11,413 nt of DNA, from assembly GCA_030635835.1 (NCBI GenBank), contig DAOVYB010000038.1:1-11413 (forward strand). The letters run 5' to 3'. A model generated the notes under the pieces. It did not search any database and had not been told where the DNA came from. It saw only the letters and a program-made list of their open reading frames with translations. The stretch's first letter is position 1, and every line of letters starts with the position of its first letter. Origin of the DNA: Gammaproteobacteria bacterium. GTDB lineage: Bacteria; Pseudomonadota; Gammaproteobacteria; UBA6429. A program made the position numbers and the translations under genes. Shown piece after piece: positions 8,200-11,413 of the stretch.

Positions 8200-8691
8200 A
8201 TGGCAGACACAAAAGGAATAGTAGCATCCGGTCAAATAAGTGGAGTTGTCCATTGTTTAACGATTCCACTGAAAAATGAAACAGCTTTATTGCCTAACTC
8301 AGCAATTGCTGAGGTTATAGGTTTTAAAGAACCTGTACCAATTGATGATGCGCCAGAATGGTTTCTTGGCTATATTGAGTGGCGAGAAAAAAGAGTACCT
8401 TTGATTTCGTTTGAAGCTGTAAGCGGTAAAGAGCTGACAGCAGCTAAAAAAAATAGTCGAATATGTGTTTTAAATACACTTAATGGCAATGCACAAATAC
8501 CGTATGTTGGACTTTTATCTCAGGGTATTCCAAGTCTTGCAATTGTGCAGGAACAAGGTCTGGAAGATAAAGAAATCCTGGATGAAAGCAGGCCGGCAGT
8601 TGCTGCTTTTGTTGAAGTAGGTGGAGCAGAGGCTTTAATTCCTGATATTGATGAAATTGAGCAACGTTTGATTCGTTTAAACCTGCTGTAA
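8200..8691 (+). CDS. chpC: ChpC, CheW-like coupling protein
   Basis: A small cytoplasmic scaffold that links chemoreceptors to the ChpA kinase. 163 residues, almost all one CheW domain: VVHCLTIPLKNETALLPNSA (16-35) forms the first strands, followed by IAEVIGF and WFLGYIEWREKRVPLISFE (54-72), the CheW block in which a Trp-x-x-Gly turn precedes the VPLI strand. The tail is EQRLIRLNLL. The start is ATG 8200 with GAGGT at 8188-8192. It is the last gene of the chp cluster here; Pseudomonas aeruginosa, as I recall it, continues with chpD and chpE, which are absent. No terminator follows and the stop codon is two bases from that of the convergent rsmE. The CheW family call is firm; ChpC rather than PilI rests on position after chpB. 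Confidence 0.9.
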   Translation: MADTKGIVASGQISGVVHCLTIPLKNETALLPNSAIAEVIGFKEPVPIDDAPEWFLGYIEWREKRVPLISFEAVSGKELTAAKKNSRICVLNTLNGNAQIPYVGLLSQGIPSLAIVQEQGLEDKEILDESRPAVAAFVEVGGAEALIPDIDEIEQRLIRLNLL

Positions 8692-8693
8692 TA

Positions 8694-9428
8694 TTATTCG
8701 AGTAAGTCCCCCCAAAGTAACTGAATAGCGGTAATAGCTGAAACTGCAGCAGTTTCTGTACGTAAAATACGTGAACCAAACTTTACTGTGTGAAAGTTTT
8801 CTTTTTTATCGAGCTCTAAAATTTCTTTGGGGCTTAATCCACCTTCTGGCCCTATCACCAGATTGACACAATCACTTTCGGGTTGTATTTCCTTTAAAGA
8901 TGTTGTGGCTAAAGGATCAAAAACAAGACACGTTTTATTGATTGATTCAGACCATTTTATTAAAGTCGTTGTTGTATTAATAATGGGTAAAACACTTCTA
9001 CCACTTTGTTCACAAGCACTAATAATAATTCCTTGCCAATGCTGTAAGCGTTTTTGAATTCTTTTTTCATTAAGATTAACTACACAATGTTCAGTAAATA
9101 AAGGCGTAATTTCTGTTACCCCCAACTCCACTGCTTTTTGAATGGCAAAATCCATTCTTTCGCCTTTAGAAATTCCTAAGCCAAGGTGTATTGCTAAATT
9201 TGATTCGGGGGTTGAATGTATAGCTTCTATAATTATTGCTGAAGCATTTTTTTTATTTATTGTTTTAACTGAAGCAGAGAATTCAGCACCTTTGCCATCA
9301 AATAAAATAAGTTTGGCATCTTGTTTAAGACGTAATACTTTTATTGCATGATTAAAAGCATGTTCAGTTAATTCAATTGACTGACCTGCTATTAACTGAG
9401 ATGGAAGGTATATTCTTGGGACACGCAT
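8694..9428 (-). CDS. rsmE: RsmE, 16S rRNA m3U1498 methyltransferase
   Basis: It methylates N3 of U1498 in 16S rRNA using S-adenosylmethionine, acting on the small ribosomal subunit. 244 residues, essentially the length of the E. coli enzyme. The N-terminus MRVPRIYL matches the family MRIPRIYH and supports this ATG. The N-terminal RNA-binding part (about 1-70) has AIKVLRL and LFDGKGAEF. The SPOUT/trefoil-knot domain has GISKGERMDFAIQKAVELGV (84-103), SACEQSGR (137-144), IGPEGGLSPKEI (192-203) and ILRTETAAVSAITAIQ (221-236), the SAM-binding knot. Ribosome binding is weak: only TAAG lies close to the ATG. The hairpin terminator at 9451-9504 leaves little room for a leader or promoter, so expression may depend on read-through or a promoter near 9429-9450. 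Confidence 0.96.
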   Translation of the reverse strand: MRVPRIYLPSQLIAGQSIELTEHAFNHAIKVLRLKQDAKLILFDGKGAEFSASVKTINKKNASAIIIEAIHSTPESNLAIHLGLGISKGERMDFAIQKAVELGVTEITPLFTEHCVVNLNEKRIQKRLQHWQGIIISACEQSGRSVLPIINTTTTLIKWSESINKTCLVFDPLATTSLKEIQPESDCVNLVIGPEGGLSPKEILELDKKENFHTVKFGSRILRTETAAVSAITAIQLLWGDLLE

Positions 9429-9450
9429 AACTTAAAGGTTGTATAAATTA

Positions 9451-9504
9451 TTCTTTAAAAACAAAAAAAGGCGGAAATTGTCCGCCTTTTTTGTTTTTAA
9501 AGAA
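9451..9504 (-). terminator. Strong hairpin terminator after the small membrane gene
   Basis: The left arm (9451-9475) and right arm (9481-9504) are complementary over 24 base pairs with one bulged A; the loop is five bases (9476-9480). The core is GGCGGA/TCCGCC, flanked by A and T runs, so an RNA from either strand would carry a U-rich tract after the GC core. It lies six bases past the stop of the minus-strand gene 9510-9719 and upstream of rsmE, so its natural role is to end the leftward ahcY-metF-small gene transcript. Confidence 0.9.
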
Positions 9505-9509
9505 ATATT

Positions 9510-9719
9510 TTATATCTTTTTCCAATTTTTGATGACATATGAAATTGTTAAGATTGTCACACCCACTGCCAACCAGGTTTGATTAGTATCTAGAAAATAA
9601 TAAGCACCTTTAGAAATTTTAAAACTAAATAAATTATAGGTTGTAAAAGCAACCCCTAATAATAGTGTTGCAACGTATGATATTTTAAATAATAAAGCCT
9701 GCAATTTTGCATCGCTCAT
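9510..9719 (-). CDS. Small two-helix membrane protein, possibly YiaA/YiaB-like
   Basis: 69 residues; I do not recognise it with certainty. Two hydrophobic stretches are visible: about 13-33 (ISYVATLLLGVAFTTYNLFSF) read as one helix in parts, and 48-64 (TWLAVGVTILTISYVIK), with a Lys-rich end (KNWKKI) that should stay in the cytoplasm. Between them, SKGAYYF (36-42) recalls the KGYYF motif linking the two helices of YiaA/YiaB inner-membrane proteins, as I remember that family; this is a resemblance, not a proof. A longer in-frame reading from 9770 is possible, but ATG 9719 has a strong AAGGGG six bases upstream and the extra 17 residues have no such site. The gene lies after metF in the same direction, about 96 bases away, and ends before a strong terminator. 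Confidence 0.7.
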   Translation of the reverse strand: MSDAKLQALLFKISYVATLLLGVAFTTYNLFSFKISKGAYYFLDTNQTWLAVGVTILTISYVIKNWKKI

Positions 9720-9725
9720 GGTTTT

Positions 9726-9731
9726 CCCCTT
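9726..9731 (-). promoter_or_regulatory. Ribosome binding site fixing the start at 9719
   Basis: On the minus strand AAGGGG stands six bases before the ATG at 9719. It is one of the best Shine-Dalgarno matches in the window and the reason for preferring the 69-residue product over the 86-residue reading from 9770. Confidence 0.75.
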
Positions 9732-9753
9732 ATAAGATTTTAAATATGAACTA

Positions 9754-9759
9754 ATTATA
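9754..9759 (-). promoter_or_regulatory. Possible -10 box upstream of the small membrane gene
   Basis: The minus strand reads TATAAT, a perfect sigma-70 -10 hexamer, about 35 bases before the ATG at 9719. The hexamer 17 bases upstream is ctaatt, a poor -35, and the region is very AT-rich, so a chance match is quite possible. If real, the gene could be transcribed apart from metF. Confidence 0.25.
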
Positions 9760-9775
9760 ATACGTATCAATATTT

Positions 9776-9801
9776 TAATTAGTGAGAAAGTTCACGAATT
9801 A
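9776..9801 (-). repeat. Imperfect inverted repeat between metF and the small gene
   Basis: Arms 9776-9785 and 9792-9801 pair at 9 of 10 positions around a six-base loop. It starts about 15 bases after the metF stop on the minus strand. No U-run follows, so it is not a standard terminator. It overlaps the place where a -35 box for the TATAAT at 9754-9759 would lie, so an operator or an mRNA-end hairpin are both possible. Confidence 0.4.
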
Positions 9802-9815
9802 GCATTTATATCTTA

Positions 9816-10661
9816 TTATAGTCCCAGATTTTTCCATATCGCTAATGTTGGAGCGGTTACATTCATAGTATAAAAATGTAAACCTGGTGCACCGGCTTCA
9901 AGTAGTTGATGGCACATTTCACTAATGATTTCTTCACCAAAGGCTTTAATTGAGTCTTTATCTTCACCATAACTCTCTAAACGCTTACGTATCCAACGTG
10001 GTATTTCTGCGCCACACATATCAGAGAAACGAGCTAGCTGAATGTAATTCGTAATTGGCATAATACCGGGAACGATAGGTGCTGTTATTCCTAAATCTTC
10101 ACAGTCATCAACAAAACGGAAATAAGCGTCAGGATTAAAAAAGTACTGAGTAATCGCACTGTTTGCTCCCGCTTCAATTTTTCGTTTGAAGTTATTTAAA
10201 TCATCTTCGGCAGAGGTTGCTTGAGGGTGAAACTCAGGATAAGCCGCAACTTCAATATGAAAATGATCATTCGTTTCACTGCGAATAAATTCAACAAGTT
10301 CATTGGCAAAACGAAACTCGCCAATTTCCTGAGTGCCAGAAGGCATATCGCCACGTAAAGCAACAATGCGATTAATACCTTGATCCATGTAACCTTTTAA
10401 GATTTCACGAATATTTTCTTTAGTTGAACCGACACAAGACAAGTGTGGCGCAGCATCGAAGCCTGCTTCTTTAATAGAAGTGACAGTATCAAAGGTGCCT
10501 TGTTGTGTACTACCGCCGGCACCAAAGGTAACAGAAAAATATTTTGGTTTTAAAGCACCCAGCGTGTCTCTAACTTTGATCAGTTTTTCAGTGCCTTCGG
10601 GTGTTTTCGGAGGAAAAAACTCAAAGCTAAATTGTTGTGGGTATTGTTGTTGGCTTTCCAT
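9816..10661 (-). CDS. metF: MetF, 5,10-methylenetetrahydrofolate reductase
   Basis: A cytoplasmic flavoenzyme that reduces 5,10-methylene-THF to 5-methyl-THF, the methyl donor for methionine synthesis. 281 residues, close to the E. coli length (about 296), with a slightly shorter N-terminus. FSFEFFPPKTPEG (11-23) carries the catalytic Glu (E14). SVTFGAGGSTQ (43-53), AAPHLSC (70-76) and IVALRGDMPSG (99-109; D105 matches the FAD/folate-contacting Asp of E. coli MetF), AAYPEFHP, KRKIEAGANSAITQYFF and PGIMPITN follow in family order. The C-terminus HFYTMNVTAPTLAIWKNLGL is typical. Start ATG 10661 is preceded by AAGGT (10669-10673). It lies downstream of ahcY in the same direction, separated by 185 bases that contain a palindromic repeat element whose nearest arm ends 20 bases before the start codon. 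Confidence 0.97.
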   Translation of the reverse strand: MESQQQYPQQFSFEFFPPKTPEGTEKLIKVRDTLGALKPKYFSVTFGAGGSTQQGTFDTVTSIKEAGFDAAPHLSCVGSTKENIREILKGYMDQGINRIVALRGDMPSGTQEIGEFRFANELVEFIRSETNDHFHIEVAAYPEFHPQATSAEDDLNNFKRKIEAGANSAITQYFFNPDAYFRFVDDCEDLGITAPIVPGIMPITNYIQLARFSDMCGAEIPRWIRKRLESYGEDKDSIKAFGEEIISEMCHQLLEAGAPGLHFYTMNVTAPTLAIWKNLGL

Positions 10662-10680
10662 TTTTGTTACCTTAGTATTA

Positions 10681-10832
10681 AACGCAAAGGACGCGGAGGC
10701 GCAAAGGTCGCAAAGTTTTCTTTTTTGCTGTTTAGTAATTCTATTTTATTAACGTGGAGTCGAGGAAGTCACAAAAAACACAAAGTTTATATTTTTTCTT
10801 TGCGTTCTCTGCGCCTCCGCGTCCTCTGCGTT
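10681..10832. repeat. 152-bp palindromic intergenic element with three 35-bp copies
   Basis: The left arm L (10681-10715) and the right arm R (10798-10832, inverted) match at 31 of 35 positions. A third copy M (10751-10785), in the same orientation as L, matches the R complement at about 22 of 35 and has lost the GC-rich core. Within L, CGC-A/G-A/G-AG units recur every 8-9 bases (10683, 10692, 10700, 10709). Spacers are AT-rich. R can pair either with M (12-base loop) or with L (82-base loop). No coding sequence inside looks real. It resembles the GCAGAG/GCAAAG-type intergenic repeats I recall from several bacterial genomes, but copies elsewhere cannot be checked here. Flanks contain TTAA at both ends (10678-10681, 10831-10834), which may be chance. 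Any transcript from ahcY to metF must pass through this structure. Confidence 0.88.
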
Positions 10833-10846
10833 AAAACGCTCTGCTT

Positions 10847-11413
10847 TTAGTAACGATAGTGGTTCGGTTTGAATGGACCTTCAACCGGTACACTAATGTA
10901 ATCCGCTTGCTCTTTAGTTAACGTACTTAAGTATGCGCCAACTTTTTGCAAGTGCAAGCGTGCTACTTTTTCGTCAAGAACTTTAGGAAGTATATAAACT
11001 TCATTCTTATAGTCTTTTGAATTTTTGTAGAATTCAATTTGCGCCATTACCTGGTTGGTAAATGAAGCTGACATAACGAAACTTGGATGTCCTGTTGCAC
11101 AACCTAGATTAACCAAACGACCTTTTGCTAATACGATGATGCGTTTGCCATCTGGGAAGATAACATGATCAACTTGTGGCTTAATTTCAGACCATTCGTA
11201 TTTTTCTAAAGATGCAATATTGATTTCAGAATCGAAGTGACCGATGTTAGAAACAATAGCTTCGTTTTTCATTTTTACCATGTGATCATGATCGATAACG
11301 TTCATGTTACCGGTTGTAGTAACAAAGATATCACCTTGTGAACATGCTTCATTCATATCAACTACGCGATAACCTTCCATTGCAGCTTGAAGTGCACAGA
11401 TAGGATCAATTTC
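10847..11413 (-). CDS. ahcY: S-adenosylhomocysteinase, C-terminal part (partial)
   Basis: It hydrolyses S-adenosylhomocysteine to adenosine and homocysteine with bound NAD, removing the inhibitory product of methyltransferases. The 188 visible residues begin with [15 protein letters not shown] at the window edge; the first ~240-280 residues and the start lie beyond 11413, so the internal Met at 11380 is not the start. [10 protein letters not shown] and [12 protein letters not shown] belong to the NAD-binding domain. [20 protein letters not shown] and [18 protein letters not shown] follow, and the tail [10 protein letters not shown] holds the conserved Lys and Tyr that reach the NAD site of the neighbouring subunit. 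metF lies next in the same direction, so both serve the activated methyl cycle. A SAH riboswitch, known upstream of ahcY in some proteobacteria, would be outside this window. Confidence 0.97.
   Translation of the reverse strand, partial: EIDPICALQAAMEGYRVVDMNEACSQGDIFVTTTGNMNVIDHDHMVKMKNEAIVSNIGHFDSEINIASLEKYEWSEIKPQVDHVIFPDGKRIIVLAKGRLVNLGCATGHPSFVMSASFTNQVMAQIEFYKNSKDYKNEVYILPKVLDEKVARLHLQKVGAYLSTLTKEQADYISVPVEGPFKPNHYRY

Noticed and set aside
8827..9351. Plus-strand open frames inside rsmE
   Set aside because: They are antisense shadows of a well-supported conserved gene.
10681..10832. CRISPR array or transposon with its own transposase
   Set aside because: There are only three copies with unequal spacing and mixed orientation, which is unlike CRISPR. 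No transposase gene is present; at most it is a non-autonomous element.
10662..10846. SAH riboswitch candidate before metF
   Set aside because: I could not find the expected conserved core; the sequence is explained by the inverted repeat. A riboswitch would more likely precede ahcY, outside the window.
10632..10850. 72-residue plus-strand open frame (with another at 10480-10752) over the ahcY-metF gap
   Set aside because: It runs through the palindromic repeat and the antisense of metF. Its SLRSLRLRVL tail is just the repeat arm translated.

Overview
The window is AT-rich and looks like a gammaproteobacterial chromosome. The first 8.7 kb is the downstream part of a type IV pilus (Pil-Chp) chemosensory operon, a system typical of twitching gammaproteobacteria such as Pseudomonas, Xanthomonas and their relatives. 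Species cannot be named from the sequence alone.

Plus strand, 1-8691: the C-terminal end of a PilJ-type methyl-accepting receptor (1-341), a PilK/CheR methyltransferase (401-1324), a 1922-residue ChpA hybrid histidine kinase (1321-7089), a ChpB/CheB methylesterase (7191-8189) and a ChpC/CheW-like coupling protein (8200-8691). pilK and chpA overlap by four bases, and chpC takes its ribosome binding site from the chpB stop region, so the genes are probably co-transcribed. In the known system PilJ senses surface or pilus cues, PilK and ChpB add and remove receptor methyl groups, ChpA phosphorylates the response regulators PilG and PilH (genes expected just upstream, outside the window), and ChpC couples receptor to kinase.

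Minus strand, 8694-11413 (transcribed right to left): the C-terminal part of S-adenosylhomocysteinase ahcY (10847-11413, cut by the window edge), metF (9816-10661), a 69-residue two-helix membrane protein (9510-9719), a strong hairpin terminator (9451-9504) and rsmE, the 16S rRNA m3U1498 methyltransferase (8694-9428). rsmE converges on chpC with two bases between the stop codons. AhcY and MetF belong to the activated methyl cycle, which recycles the SAH made by SAM-dependent enzymes such as PilK and RsmE.

The main non-coding structure is a 152-bp element (10681-10832) between ahcY and metF. It has two 35-bp outer arms in inverted orientation and a third, diverged 35-bp copy inside. No gap without a gene exceeds 300 bases; the longest is 185 bases (10662-10846) and is largely filled by this element. 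I found no RNA genes, CRISPR array, insertion sequence or prophage, and no convincing new multi-gene system. The features most worth a second look are the intergenic element, the partly degenerate phosphotransfer array of ChpA and the small membrane protein.
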